Source: Cannabis sativa (lineage: Eukaryota; Streptophyta; Magnoliopsida; Rosales; Cannabaceae). Taken from it: a DNA stretch of 64,000 bases. The translations under genes were made by a program, and so were the position numbers. Below the pieces are notes generated by a model. It ran no database searches, was not told where the DNA came from, and saw only the letters and a list, made by a program, of their open reading frames with translations. Positions 26,023 to 37,166 of this stretch are shown here, one piece after another; position 1 is the first letter of the stretch; each line of letters begins with the position of its first letter. The DNA lies in NCBI RefSeq assembly GCF_029168945.1, contig NC_083604.1:30747686-30811685 (forward strand), given 5' to 3'.

Positions 26023-26688
26023 CAGGATTTGGGACCAAGACTCATACCTAAACAAAAACACTAACCTAGACCCAGACCAAGACTCGGACCTAGACCCAAA
26101 CCCGAACCTTAAATCTTACCCTATGACCCAAAATGTGAACTGGAACTAGAAGCTGACCCTTAAACCCTAAACCCTAAACCTTAAGCCCCAAATCCTAAAC
26201 TCTGTACACTTACCCCTAAACCCTAAGCCCTACACCCTAAACATTAAATCCCTAAACACTAAACTCTAAACCATAAACCCAAACCCTAACTTGGAAATGG
26301 GCCTAGATCCATACCCATACTAAGATCGAAACCCAGGACCCAGACCCAAACCTGAATATAGACCCGAACCTAGACCCAGACTCATGACCTTAACCCGGAT
26401 CCAAACACAGACTAGAACCTGGTTCGAGACCGAGACCTTGACTGGGACCCGAATTGGGACCCCGACCCAGACCCGAATAGGGACCTGGACTCAGACCGCG
26501 ACCCGGACCCAAACTCAAACCTGAACCCGTACTATGACCTAGACTCAGACTGAAACTCGGGATCCAAACCCGAACCTGAACTTGGACCTACACCAAGACC
26601 TAGATGGGGGACCTAGGCCCCAAACCCGAACCTAGAATCAGACGTAGACCAAGGATTCAGACCTTGATAGGAGACTTGGACCCAAAAC
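26023..26688 (+). repeat. Degenerate hexamer array, C-rich strand on top
   Basis: This block is a diverged copy of 19705-20360, with the telomere-like tract at the same relative place. It runs into the LTR at 26689. No gene is supported. Confidence 0.8.
26157..26290 (+). repeat. Interstitial telomere-type repeat
   Basis: Heptamers of AAACCCT, partly degenerate (AAACCTT, AAGCCCC, AAATCCT), run over about 130 bp. Flanks on both sides match those of the tract at 19841-19955, so the two tracts descend from one insertion or one ancestral module. Confidence 0.85.
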
Positions 26689-28735
26689 TGTTGGTATTAT
26701 ATTTATCCAGGATCTTAGATCTACTTACAAGTATGTTGATTTAACAACCTAATATTGAACTTCTAAAACGATGAACTAAACACATAAAAGTTAAGAATAA
26801 CTTACAGTGATTGCAGCGGAATTAATGTCTCCTTCCACTCAGATCTCTAACCCTTGATTCCTGTCTGTAGCAGAGTATAATCAAGATCTGAGCCCGAAAG
26901 TTCTTCAGTTGGATGTGATCAGTGATTGCAGCGGAATTAATGTCTCCTTCCACTCAGATCTCTAACCCTTGATTCCTGTCTGTAGCAGAGTATAATCAAG
27001 ATCTGAGCCCGAAAGTTCTTCAGTTGGATGTGATCCTTCACAGTCTTCCAAACTATAATGAGGTACTGAATGATGTGTGTGGGCACTTCTCTCTCACTAG
27101 GAATTTCGAAATTTCTCTCTTGATTTCGTGTGACACACTTTGCAAAGCAAAGTTTTCTCAAGCAAGCATAAGCACACCAAGAGAAGAGAGGGGGCGGCTA
27201 TAAATAGAAAAAGGGAAGACCACAACTTTCCAAATATACAGTTTCCTCTTTTACTGTGTAATTGAATAACTGCCTTATTTAGTGTGATTCACTACTTTCC
27301 TATTTAGGCTAGGCTTTGATTAGCAATTAAATGACAAATTAAATTGAAAATAATAATTGGGAAAAATGCAATGATGTGGCCGGCCATGGTGTGTATGGGC
27401 CTCACATGGATTTTGCAGTTTCCTCAATTTTATTTCTATTTCTCCAAAAATGCCATTTTTCCAATTCTAATCATTTAAATGCCAAAACTAATTATTTAAT
27501 AACTAAAATAGATTATTAAATAATATTGCCATTTAAAATTATTAATTCAGACATGCAAAGTCTCATAATTAATAATTAAACCTAGAAACCCTCTTATTTA
27601 CATTTTAATCCCTAAACTGTGAGAATTCACAAATTAGACATAGTCTAACTTTTAGAATTATAATTGATTAATCATAAATCAATTATAGAGTCTTACAAAC
27701 AGTATAGTCTCAACTAGAATGGGGACCATGGATCTATATTCTGAGCTTCCAATAAGTTGAACCGATTTACCAAGTAAATCCCTAACTTATTAATTCCTCG
27801 TTGAATCCACTCTTAGAACTTGGAATTGCACTCTCAGACTTATACAGAGCATATCATATGTTTCACGATATCAATATGCTATCTCATTTAACCATTGTTA
27901 TAATCTTAATGTGATTTAGAGATCCTCTATATAGATGATTTACATCGAGACGGGACCAATTTACCGTTTACACCCCTCAATGTATTTTTCCCATTTGAAC
28001 ACTTAGTTACCTGTAAATGATGTTTTAGTGATCTCATATATAGTCTCTGAAACAAGAGCTCATCCATTTACTTCTATTTAACTAAGCTCAAAAGGAATCA
28101 TCACTTTACTTCTATACACCAGTAGAAGCTATAGATTTCCATATTTATGTTTAGCACTCCCATTCAGTTATGCTATCATGTTCCCAAAATATATGTATTA
28201 TCCTGACTCAAAGGTAGGCTTTAACTAATAAATCAAAGAACAAGAATAGCACTCCTGAGATTGAGCCTAAGCATATCAGGATTTAGATTCTCTTAATCTA
28301 AGATCAACTTCTGACATTGACTTGGAAAGATACAACGGTAAGTTTACAATATCTTTAACCAAGTTTAATATCGGTCCAGTCCAATGCATACTCCATGCAT
28401 TCGAAACCAGTATACTTTGCCAATGTTCTGGAAAGAACATAACACTTACTCCAAGTGTAAGCATACTTCATCGCTGATTATCACATCAGTGTAAATCCAA
28501 AACACTGATGAACAGGGACCAAATCTTTTGAATCATATAATCACAATCACATTCCACTGTATTGACGATACTGTAATTGTGAATAACTATATGTTCTGGA
28601 TTTAATTGATTTTGTGCATATATCAAGTATATATATTAAACCATAAACATGTAACATACATGTAATCATAATTCACTTCTAAATTGATAACTAATCAGAT
28701 TGTAATGAGTTTTATTTAGGGCATAAAACCCAACA
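26689..28735 (-). repeat. 3' LTR of element 2
   Basis: This is 2047 bp, bounded by TGTTGG and CCAACA, with the purine tract on its right. It is about 99% identical by eye to 50659-52704 and clearly related to the element 1 LTR. It contains a 115-bp internal tandem duplication. The plus strand also carries TATAAATAG at 27199. Confidence 0.9.
26806..27035. repeat. 115-bp tandem duplication inside the LTR
   Basis: Two identical-looking copies, 26806-26920 and 26921-27035, begin AGTGATTGCAGCGG. The same duplication is at 50776-51005, so it arose before these LTRs were copied. Element 1 LTRs have only one unit. Confidence 0.9.
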
Positions 28736-28752
28736 AACTCCCACTTGCACTA
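28736..28752 (-). other. Polypurine tract of element 2
   Basis: The minus strand reads GTGCAAGTGGGAGTT against the LTR edge, as at 5778 and 52705. Confidence 0.8.
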
Positions 28753-29574
28753 GCATAAAACAAGTTGTGCATTACGATCAATCTATTGTCTTGATCCTCT
28801 GATGAAGTATAGTATATTTGAATCCACCCATATGTCTGGAACCAGCTTCATAAAACTCATGAAACCTCCTTAACTTATGCTTTACTCATCAAGGGATACT
28901 GAAATCCTTACTGCCCATTAAGTACATCTGAACAACCAGAAGACATATCTCTCAAATTTTAAAATTTGGAATTGAGATAATGCAGTGTAGAATTTTCTTC
29001 AGTAAAATAACTTTCTGGTAATTTTGAATTTACAAAGTTATATCTTCTCCGATGAAGCTTGAATTATTATAGATGGGTTTTAACACTCTTATATAATGAT
29101 TCCTCCACCCCCAGAGTAACCACCATCTCACAATGAGTCGGTGTGCATATCAGGATCACTAATGCATAGTTCCTTAATAACATATACGTCACTTTTGTAA
29201 ATCTTTCTTGATTGTCCCCTAATGTTCCCCATTTGATTACATCTCAGATGGCTCCCACTCAATAGCAGATGTCTGATTAGAAACTTTTAATCTTTTACTA
29301 TTGTTCTTGGGAACATCTCATTGTGACTTATTATCTTAAGCTGAAACTGTAAGTTTCTTTAAGATTAGGTCAACAACATAGCAGTCTAGTAATTGAAATG
29401 AAAAATACTTGCTAGAGATTTAAGCAATCAAATCAAGATACCATAAAATGTCATGAGAAATAGACATCTTGAATCAGTCTTTCGAATAGACTATGCAAGA
29501 ATTCTTCTATCTTATTCTCATAATTCTGATAAGTTATTTCTATCCATGTGAATGGTTAGACTTGTTTTTATCAG
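28753..29574 (-). other. Non-coding interior of element 2, 3' part
   Basis: This is nearly identical to 52722-53541 and has no coding frame. It ends at TTTTTATCAG, where unrelated chromovirus sequence begins. Confidence 0.8.
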
Positions 29575-30731
29575 CAGGGTTGTTGCAGCCTCTAACCCTA
29601 CCAGAATGGAAATGGGAAGATATCACGATGGATTTTGTGGTCGGGTTGCCTAGGACCACGGGTTTATTTGATTCCGTCTGGGTAGTGGTGGATCGATTTA
29701 CGAAATCCGCTCATTTTCTGCCGGTTAGAACAACATTTACAGTGGATCAGTTGGCAGAATTGTATGTTAGAGAGATCGTAAGACTTCACGGGGTACCGAA
29801 GTCTATAGTTTCGGACAGGGATCCGAAATTCACCTCCAAATTTTGGCAAAGTTTGCAACGGGCAATGGGTACAAGGTTGAAATTTAGTACAGCATTCCAT
29901 CCTCAGACAGATGGTCAGTCCGAAAGGACAATTCAGATATTGGAGGACATGTTGAGAGCCTGTGTTATGGACTTTGAAGGCTCATGGAATAAGTATCTAC
30001 CGTTGATAGAATTTTCTTACAACAACAGTTATCAGAGTACGATAGGGATGGCTCCCTATGAACTGTTATACGGTAGGAAATGTAGATCCCCTATCCACTG
30101 GGATGAGACAGGGGAGAGGAAATACTTAGGTCCAGAGTCAGTGCAACGGACCAATGAGGCAATAGAAAAGATAAAAGCTAGAATGCTTGCCTCACAGAGC
30201 AGACAGAAAAGTTACGCAGATCCGAAACGCAGAGATGTTGAGTTCCAACTAGGGGACCATGTGTTTTTACGGGTATCTCCGATGAAGGGGATTAAACGTT
30301 TCGGGAAAAGAGGCAAGTTATGCCTTAGATTTACAGGACCTTTCGAGATTCTCGAGAAGATAGGTCAAGTGGCATATCGGTTAGCATTGCCTCCAGCTTT
30401 ATCAGCAGTTCACAACATATTCCATGTCTCAATGTTGAGAAAATACGTTTCAGATCCCTCTCATATACTCAGTTATGAGAGCCTTGAGCTACAGCCAGAT
30501 ATGACTTATGAGGAACAGCCAGTGCAGATCCTGGATAGAAAGGATAAAGTCCTTCGGAATAAGACCATAGCATTGGTCAAGGTTCTCTGGAGAAACAGCA
30601 AGGTGGAGGAAGCCACCTGGGAGCTAGAGTCAGATATGAGAGCTCAATATCCAGAGTTATTCAGGGTAGATTTCGGGGACGAAATCCTTTTAAGGGGGGG
30701 GGGGGGTAGTTGTAAAACCCGCTTAGTTTAA
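29575..30731 (+). pseudogene. Chromovirus (Tekay/Del-like) integrase and chromodomain fragment
   Basis: This frame encodes the C-terminal part of a Ty3/gypsy polyprotein. It starts inside the integrase just before WKWEDITMDFVVGLP. The three catalytic acidic residues are visible: D in TMDFV, D in VSDRDPKF, and E in GQSERTI. The segment VFLRVSPMKGI is the GPY-type region, and LVKVLWRNSKVEEATWELE near the end is a chromodomain, which marks the chromovirus branch. Gag, protease, RT and RNase H are missing, so it is a fragment. The first codons of the open frame upstream of 29575 belong to the copia interior and are not part of the protein. The frame runs through a G13 purine tract into the LTR. 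Confidence 0.9.
30691..30707 (+). other. Polypurine tract of the chromovirus
   Basis: AAGG followed by a run of G directly precedes TAGT and the LTR start at 30711. It marks the sequence to the right as a 3' LTR. Confidence 0.75.
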
Positions 30732-32465
30732 TTTGGAAATTAGCAGTTTATTATGATTAATTATGAAAATTATTTATAGCTATTTAAATAATTTATTATA
30801 CTGTTATTTATGGAATTCAGAAATGCATGATTATGTTATTCAGTAGTTTTCATATTTTGCATTTCCGGTGCCCGGTATTTTGGAACTCGGCGTTTGGCTC
30901 AGTAGAAATCACAACTTAGTATGTTAGTAGTTTGGGACGGGTTTTAGACATTGGGAATGGCCGGGAATTTAGAATTTCCCAAAAATACCCCTTTAGTATG
31001 ATTTATGTGGTTTTAAGGTGGAGGGGCAAAATGGTCTTTTTGCCCCATTAGTGTTTTGTCTTTTAGTGACTTTATTATTTGAAAATTAAATATTTATTTT
31101 AATGTTTACTTGGCTGAAATAATGTGTTATATGCCTTAAAAATCTTTTTCTCTCAATTTCTACACTTAGTCAAAAATTAGAAAGAACATTTCAAAATCAC
31201 ACTCAAAGCTCTCTCTCTCTTTTCGGCCAAGGCTTGGGCTGCTAGGGCTGGGATTTTTTCTGCTCAAATCTTGTGATTTTCATCTCCTCTTTGTGTAATC
31301 CTAGTCAAGGTTTGATCACTTGTAACTTCCCTTTGTGTTTTCTTGAGTTTTGAGAAAATTTGATGTAATGCATGCATGAATTGTGGCTGTTGTTATTGCT
31401 GTGTTTTATTATTAATTTCTGGGGTGTAAGCATGTTAAATTGAAGTTAATTAAGTTGTTAGAAATGCATGTAAGCTACCTTGTTTCAAGTTTGGATTTTC
31501 TAGCTCAAATATGTGATTTTTGAAGAAATGTAGTGAATCTGTTTCTGTGTTGTTGTTATTGTTTTTAATTGTTTTCAGAGGCTTAGTTAAGCTTGATTAA
31601 GTAGAATTAAGTTGGTTTGAATGTATGTTAGGTGGTTTTGCTCAAGTTTGAGTTTAGAACTCAAAGCTTGAGCTCCAATGGCATTTTTTGTATCTGTGGT
31701 TTCTGGGTTGTTTTAATACCTTGGAAATGTTATTTGGGATGTATGGAGTAGGTTTGGAAGGTTTGAATCAATTTGGGATTGAATTGGTTGAGATATGAAT
31801 TTTTGAAATTCTGTCTGCGAGGAACCGGAATTCCGGTTGTGCATCCGGAATTCCGGATGGGCTTCGAAAATTCCCAGAACCGGAATTCCGGTTGGGCAAC
31901 CGGTCTGCCGGTTGGGGAAATTTCAGAAACCCTAGATTTTCTCGATTTTATGTTTTAAGGGGTATTGCCATGCTTCTTATCGATAGGGAAACTTTTAGTT
32001 CCTAGTTTAAGTCCCCGGGAAGTGATTTAGCGCGTCACTTATAGTTTTGTGATTTTTATGGTTTAGGAGCCTGTAATCCGCCGCTCAGCTAAAGTTCCAC
32101 TCAGGTTGACCGGCACACCTGAATGCGGAATCCAGGTAAGATTAGTATAACAGTTTGCATATGTAGATTACATGTTTAGCGAGCATGTAGGAAGCCTGTT
32201 AGATTACATTAGTTATGTATGTTGGCTTCGAACCATCCAACCCTGTCACGTCTAAGACAGCCGGAGTATGACCGGCGGCGGAGTATGACCAAGAATGAGT
32301 ATGACCGGTTCGACCGATCAGGCTGACACTTGGTTGGTGGTTCCGTACTATTGACGTATCCCATCGGTACAGGCTGGAGTATGACCAGCAGCCGGAGTAT
32401 GACCGGTTCGACCGATCAGGAGGATATAGTAACACGTCGGTACAGGCTGGAGTATGACCAGCAGC
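30711..32465 (+). repeat. Chromovirus 3' LTR, plus orientation, 3' end lost
   Basis: It begins TGTAAAACCCGC after the purine tract. It contains a CT-rich leader region near 31210 and, from about 32250, repeated blocks with GGAGTATGACCGG and GGTTCGACCGATC. At about 32465 it switches into an inverted copy of LTR sequence. A short AACCGGAATTCCGGTT-like palindromic cluster lies at 31823-31910. Confidence 0.75.
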
Positions 32466-32744
32466 CGGTAAAACTGTGAGTCGACAGACTCAGTAAGAAA
32501 AGCATAATAATACTCATACATAAACCCGGTTATGATCAGACGCCCATACCCCTGATCATAACCCTAACTGCCGTGTCCAACACGATACTGAGTCCCGCTA
32601 CTGCCGTGTCCAACACGATACTGAGTCCCGCTACTGCCGTGTCCAACATGGTACTGAGTTCTGAACGTTCATAGGGACGTTACTATTGACACGTAACAAC
32701 CGGATCGGTCGAACCGGTCATACTCCGGCTGCTGGTCACTGATG
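32466..32744 (-). repeat. Inverted chromovirus LTR piece with 33-bp minisatellite
   Basis: This matches 33228-33520 closely. It contains three copies of a 33-bp unit starting CTGCCGTGTCCAACACG (from 32568), against four copies at 33325-33452. The minus strand carries TTACTGAGTCTGTCGACTC, which is LTR-like in position. Confidence 0.75.
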
Positions 32745-32874
32745 ATACACCATTGGAGAGATGACTCGCAGTGCAATGAACGAAGAAGAGTCCATATTCG
32801 ATCCCGTTGTCTTCTGTTTGGTTTACCGTAGAAGCCAGTTAGGCGCCATGTTGACATGCCCCTTATACAATGTA
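32745..32874 (-). pseudogene. LINE endonuclease scrap
   Basis: The minus strand encodes WRLTGFYGKPNRRQRDRIW followed by LLRSL and CIISD. This is the pattern of an L1-type LINE endonuclease, where TGFYG and a downstream tryptophan are family landmarks. Only about 40 residues remain, and LTR sequence flanks both sides. Confidence 0.7.
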
Positions 32875-33559
32875 ACACCCTAACTAACATAGGCGTATTA
32901 CGTGATTTTTAAACATGCTGTGCAGCTCGTTGCTAATCAACGAGGTTTATGGAAAAACGTGATTAATTAAAATTTTTGCTTTTTAATTAAACTTATAAAA
33001 TAATATTACAAAAGACTCGGGATCCCGATTATAAAATCATTTACAAAAAGATTTAACTGTTTAACTGATACACAAAATAAATGTCGTCTAACGACCAGCT
33101 ACAAAAATCAGCCTCGCTGTCCCGATGATCGTACGCTCCAGGCCTAACCGCCCCGACATGTACAATCTTCCCAAGCTCGCTCACGGCCCATCAGCTTTAG
33201 ACTTGCCTTTACCTACACATAAACGTAAAACTGTGAGTCGACAGACTCAGTAAGAAAAGCATAATAATACTCATACATAAACCCGGTTATGATCAGACGC
33301 CCATACCCCTGATCATAACCCTAACTGCCGTGTCCAACACGATACTGAGTCCCGCTACTGCCGTGTCCAACACGATACTGAGTCCCGCTACTGCCGTGTC
33401 CAACACGGTACTGAGCCACTACTGCCATGTCCAACATGGTACTGAGTTCTGAACGTTCATAGGTACGTTACTATTGACACGTAACAACCCGATCGGTCGA
33501 ACCGGTCATACTCCGGCTGCTGGTCATACTCTAGCCTGATACACCTGATCATAACCGGT
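32875..33559 (-). repeat. Inverted chromovirus LTR end
   Basis: The top strand starts TGTAACACCC, the complement of the GGTGTTACA ending typical of this LTR class. Four copies of a 33-bp unit lie at 33325-33452. The rest of the LTR is missing where the copia interior resumes at 33560. Confidence 0.75.
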
Positions 33560-34062
33560 CAAATTCTCAAATAATTGTTTTTGGAACTAACAATTATTCA
33601 TAAACATAGAAATAATTTCTAGTGTTTATGCAGTAATTACTCTGTAAGGAGATACCTTTTGAATTTGCATCAATAATAAAAACACATACACATTCAAACA
33701 TAATAAATATAATAATCGGTAATAGATAAAATAAAGAACTGAAGCTCAACTCATAAATTGCAATATAATTGAAAAAGATATTTTATTATGAACCCAAAAA
33801 TGTTTGCAATATTTATGAGAACCAAACAGGGAATTAAGATCCCAAAACTTGAAATCCAAATTGTTTGAAAAACTAAACAATTAATTCAAATGAAAGAGCT
33901 TCTTCTTTATTGTAGATAATCTCCATCCACCATCCAGCTTTCTAATCCAACTCGCTAAGACAGCACCCGAGTTTAAGAAGCTTTAGCTATAAGAAGAATA
34001 ATAAACAAGGTTAGTAGTCCAGAATTAATAATCAAAAAGGATAATAATTCACTAAAAACACA

Positions 34063-34937
34063 TCAGTTTATTAAGAAAATACCTTGTTTCTTTGCGAGAT
34101 ACTTAGGACATTGGGATTTCCAATGGCCTTTCTCATTGCAGTAGAAACACTTTCCTTTTGGTGTATTGCCAGAAGCTCCAGCATTTTTGTTCCTAGCTGC
34201 ATTCGCAGCTTGAGCTCGCTTCTTGGCATTTTTCCACTTCTTCTTATGATTGGATTTGGAAGTAGAAGCAACAAGTGCCTCAGGATTACTTGTCTTATTA
34301 CCATTTCCAGAATACTGAGGTTTATTCCCTCTTTTCTTGGGACCTCCAATCAAATTTTCATATGTCTGAAGGTCATTGACTAAAGTATGAAAGTCTTGTT
34401 CCTTCTTATTCATGACATAATTTGATGTGTAGGGCAGAAAATCTGGAGTCATACTATTCAAGATGAGACTCACTTGAGTAGTCTGATCCATTTCAGCACC
34501 ATGATTCTGGGCTTCCTGGAAATAACTAGCCATCTGGAGAAGGTGATCACGCACATTCTGATGGGGTTCCATCCGTGCGTTGATGAATTTCTTAGTCGCG
34601 TCAAAACGAGACTGGATAGATGCCATACCGAATAGCTCGCTTAAGCAAGCGTCATGATTTCTGCAGCCGTGACAGTGTTTGCAAACCTTGTTTTCAAGGT
34701 GTCAACCATGCTGGAAAGCATGAAGTAACGAGCTTTATTGTTAGCATTATGCCAACGCTCGAACTTCTCTTTTACAGCTTTGGTTGCATTGTCACTTGGC
34801 TGCTCAGGGGACGACTCAGTCAACACAAACGAGGCACTTTCACCTATGAGAGCAATATGAATGTTCTCTCTCCACTTTGGGAAGTTAGACCAATTTAGCT
34901 TATTTTGAGTTAAGAGTGACAACATGGGATTTGACAT
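34063..34937 (-). pseudogene. gag: Broken copia-type gag of element 2
   Basis: The frame starts at 34937 on the minus strand and is broken near 34638-34652, where the sequence around AGCTCGCTTAAGCAAGCG differs by added bases from the intact copy at 54481-55353. The N-terminal part (about 98 residues) and the C-terminal part (187 residues, ending with a CCHC zinc knuckle) are otherwise nearly the same as that copy. The family forms the RNA-binding capsid of the particle. No protease or polymerase follows; the next sequence is non-coding and then the nested mosaic. Confidence 0.85.
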
Positions 34938-36321
34938 TGCAATTCAGGATACTACAAGATAACATATAGATATCAATTATGGTTTATCACAAAATCTTAT
35001 TTAGAAATTATTAGCATACAGCAAGTAGGAATGACTAGAGAAAATACAAAAAAAATTTAATCCTAAATAATTTCTAAGGTTTTCAACAAACTGATATCAG
35101 TGTCCCGTTTAGGCGAGAGTCAAAGCTATCATTCATTGAATAGAGTTGTCAGCTCATCTAGAATAGCAAACATTCTAGCAACCTTTTATTCGATCGAAAA
35201 AAAAATCCGACGTTGTCCCGTTTAGGCGAGAGTCAAGGTCATTCTTATTTCATGAGCTTCTACCATTGTTTCATATGTTTGTAAGTCTTATATAGTACCC
35301 ACCATTAGGGTGATTAATACCAATATAAAACACTTACAAACATACTTATCTTTCGAGATTGAACGGCGCTAACTTGCTAATAAACGTTCCTCCATTAGGG
35401 AGGATTACTCACTAAAACAATAGCTATGTAAAACCAACAATGGAGATCGAATATCTAAAAATAATAAAGCTCATTATTTAAATTGTATTTTCTTCTATTA
35501 TTTATTCATTTTAAATCTATATATATTTATTAAATTTTAAATTTAGAATAGAATCTAAATAAAATTTAATTTAATATTTGTAAAATTAAACTTAGATGGT
35601 TATGAAAATAAAATGAATTATTTCCATCTTAGTGTTAATTTTCCAACAAATATTAAGAAAATTACTTAATTTAAGTTGTATTAATTTAAATTAATTTGCA
35701 ACTCAAATTAAAATTTTCTACAAATATATATATATTGTATTTCCAAAAATATACAATTTTCGAAATACATTTAAAATAAATCAAACTTTACTTAGAAAAA
35801 ATACCTCAAGCAAAAAATATTATCTATCTAGATTTTCTTCACTAATTAATCTAATTTCTAACAATATATTTCAGTTCCTTTATTTTAAATTAATCATTAA
35901 ATGAAAAGATCATTGATTTAAGTTGATTCAAAATTAATTAAAATAATTAATTTACAACTTTAATCTATCTTTCAAGATAAATTCAAAATCACCTTGCATA
36001 ATTAAATGCTATTTTGAAAAATGATTAATAAAATAAATAGAATATATTATGAAAATTATTCAAATTTAAGTTGTTATGGAAATACCCAACTTAAAATAAT
36101 TTTCTTATTTAATTAAATATCATGAAAATAACAATATCTAAGTATCATTATGAAAATCAACTTAGATATTTAATTTTCAATTTAATTAAATGTATTAAAT
36201 TCAGGAAATAAATAATTAAGTATAGAGAAGGCTTAATCATTAATTTCCAATTTAATACAAGAAAAAATATCCTTAATTGAATTGTACCAAATTAATTATT
36301 AACCAATTAATTTCACAATCA
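34938..36321 (-). other. Leader of element 2, gag-proximal part
   Basis: AT-rich and non-coding. It carries the direct repeat at 35101-35123 and 35214-35236 and the two hairpins at 35300-35312 and 35389-35403. The gypsy element at 36327 interrupts it, and it resumes at 48608. Confidence 0.75.
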
Positions 36322-36326
36322 ATGAT
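36322..36326. repeat. Target site duplication, left copy
   Basis: ATGAT immediately before the LTR start TGTTGCCCC. The same five bases follow the right LTR at 48603-48607. Confidence 0.85.
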
Positions 36327-37105
36327 TGTTGCCCCTGATTTCGCCCAATATACGTGGACCAATCAAACAGGGACACGTGGATCAGATAACTTGAAATATT
36401 TGATAAGTCTTTGTATGCCACAAGGAAGCACCCTGGGCATAGGTCCCGGAGGAGGCACCCGGAGTACAAGGTGCTCCCGGAAGCTCGCATAGCATAAAGC
36501 CCCTCCGGGATGTGTCAGGCCTCTCCTGAGCAATCAAGTCGCATTTAATGCTGCATGGGAGGAAGCGTGTTGGGACTGCAACACGCAATAAAGTCTGACG
36601 GCACAACCCCCAAACAGCAGCGCCACAATAATGATCATTTAAGTCTAGCGACGACTACCCTGCGAAGAGTCACATCAATCACAAGGCAAAAAGGACATTC
36701 CTCATAAAAACCCTACAGCACCTAGGGATTTGACTGTGCATCACCCATGGTATATTCATTGGGAATACCCAACTTTATGGATACTTACAGATACGTTTGT
36801 AAGAACAATTCTAGGGATTACCCCACCAAAACACTATAAATACCCCCTCAAAACTCATTTAATGGGATCGAGAATCTTGGGTTGCATATGAGCAAGAAGA
36901 GTAAATACTCACCAAGAACATTCTCTGTATTTATAAGGGTAACATTCCCTCAAGTGTGGAATCTGTATTAAATACATCCATTAATAACAAAGACTCGTGG
37001 ACTAAGGCTCATTAACGCCCCAACCACGTAAAAATCCTTATCTCACTTTCTTACAGCTCGATATTATAATCATATTTTAATAGTTGCCGAAAACCTCGGT
37101 CAACA
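36327..37105 (+). repeat. 5' LTR of the Tat-type element
   Basis: 779 bp, TGTTGCCCC to GGTCAACA. It differs from the 3' LTR at about nine positions by eye. It contains a TATA box and a GCAATAAAGTC polyadenylation-like motif. Confidence 0.93.
36835..36842 (+). promoter_or_regulatory. TATA box of the Tat-type LTR
   Basis: TATAAATA in the context CACTATAAATACCCC, repeated in the 3' LTR at 48332-48339. It is followed by a leader reading through GAACATTCTCTG. Confidence 0.7.
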
Positions 37106-37126
37106 TTTTGGTGCTTTCATTGAGAG
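37106..37126 (+). other. Primer binding site region
   Basis: TTTTGGTGCTTTCATTGAG lies directly after the 5' LTR end, the position of the primer site in this branch. I do not assign the tRNA. Confidence 0.6.
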
Positions 37127-37166
37127 TCAAGAAAGCGCTACACAACAAGCATTTAACTTCACAAAA

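Larger units (their letters stand above)
29575..33559. mobile_element. Nested mosaic of chromovirus and LINE fragments
   Basis: Relative to element 3, this 4.0-kb segment replaces 431 bp (53542-53972). It consists of a chromovirus integrase end and LTR in plus orientation (29575-32465), an inverted piece of the same kind of LTR (32466-32744), a LINE scrap (32745-32874) and a second inverted LTR end (32875-33559). No target duplication is visible at the outer edges. Confidence 0.75.

Noticed and set aside
26937..27161. Matching 74-residue frames in the two copia LTRs (here and at 50907-51131), and 62-residue frames at 28276 and 52245
   Set aside because: They lie in duplicated LTR sequence, so their similarity reflects LTR identity. 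They have no recognisable domain, and their codons do not look selected.
29493..29574. N-terminal extension of the chromovirus integrase frame
   Set aside because: These codons come from the copia interior and match 53460-53541; the open frame crosses a junction by chance.
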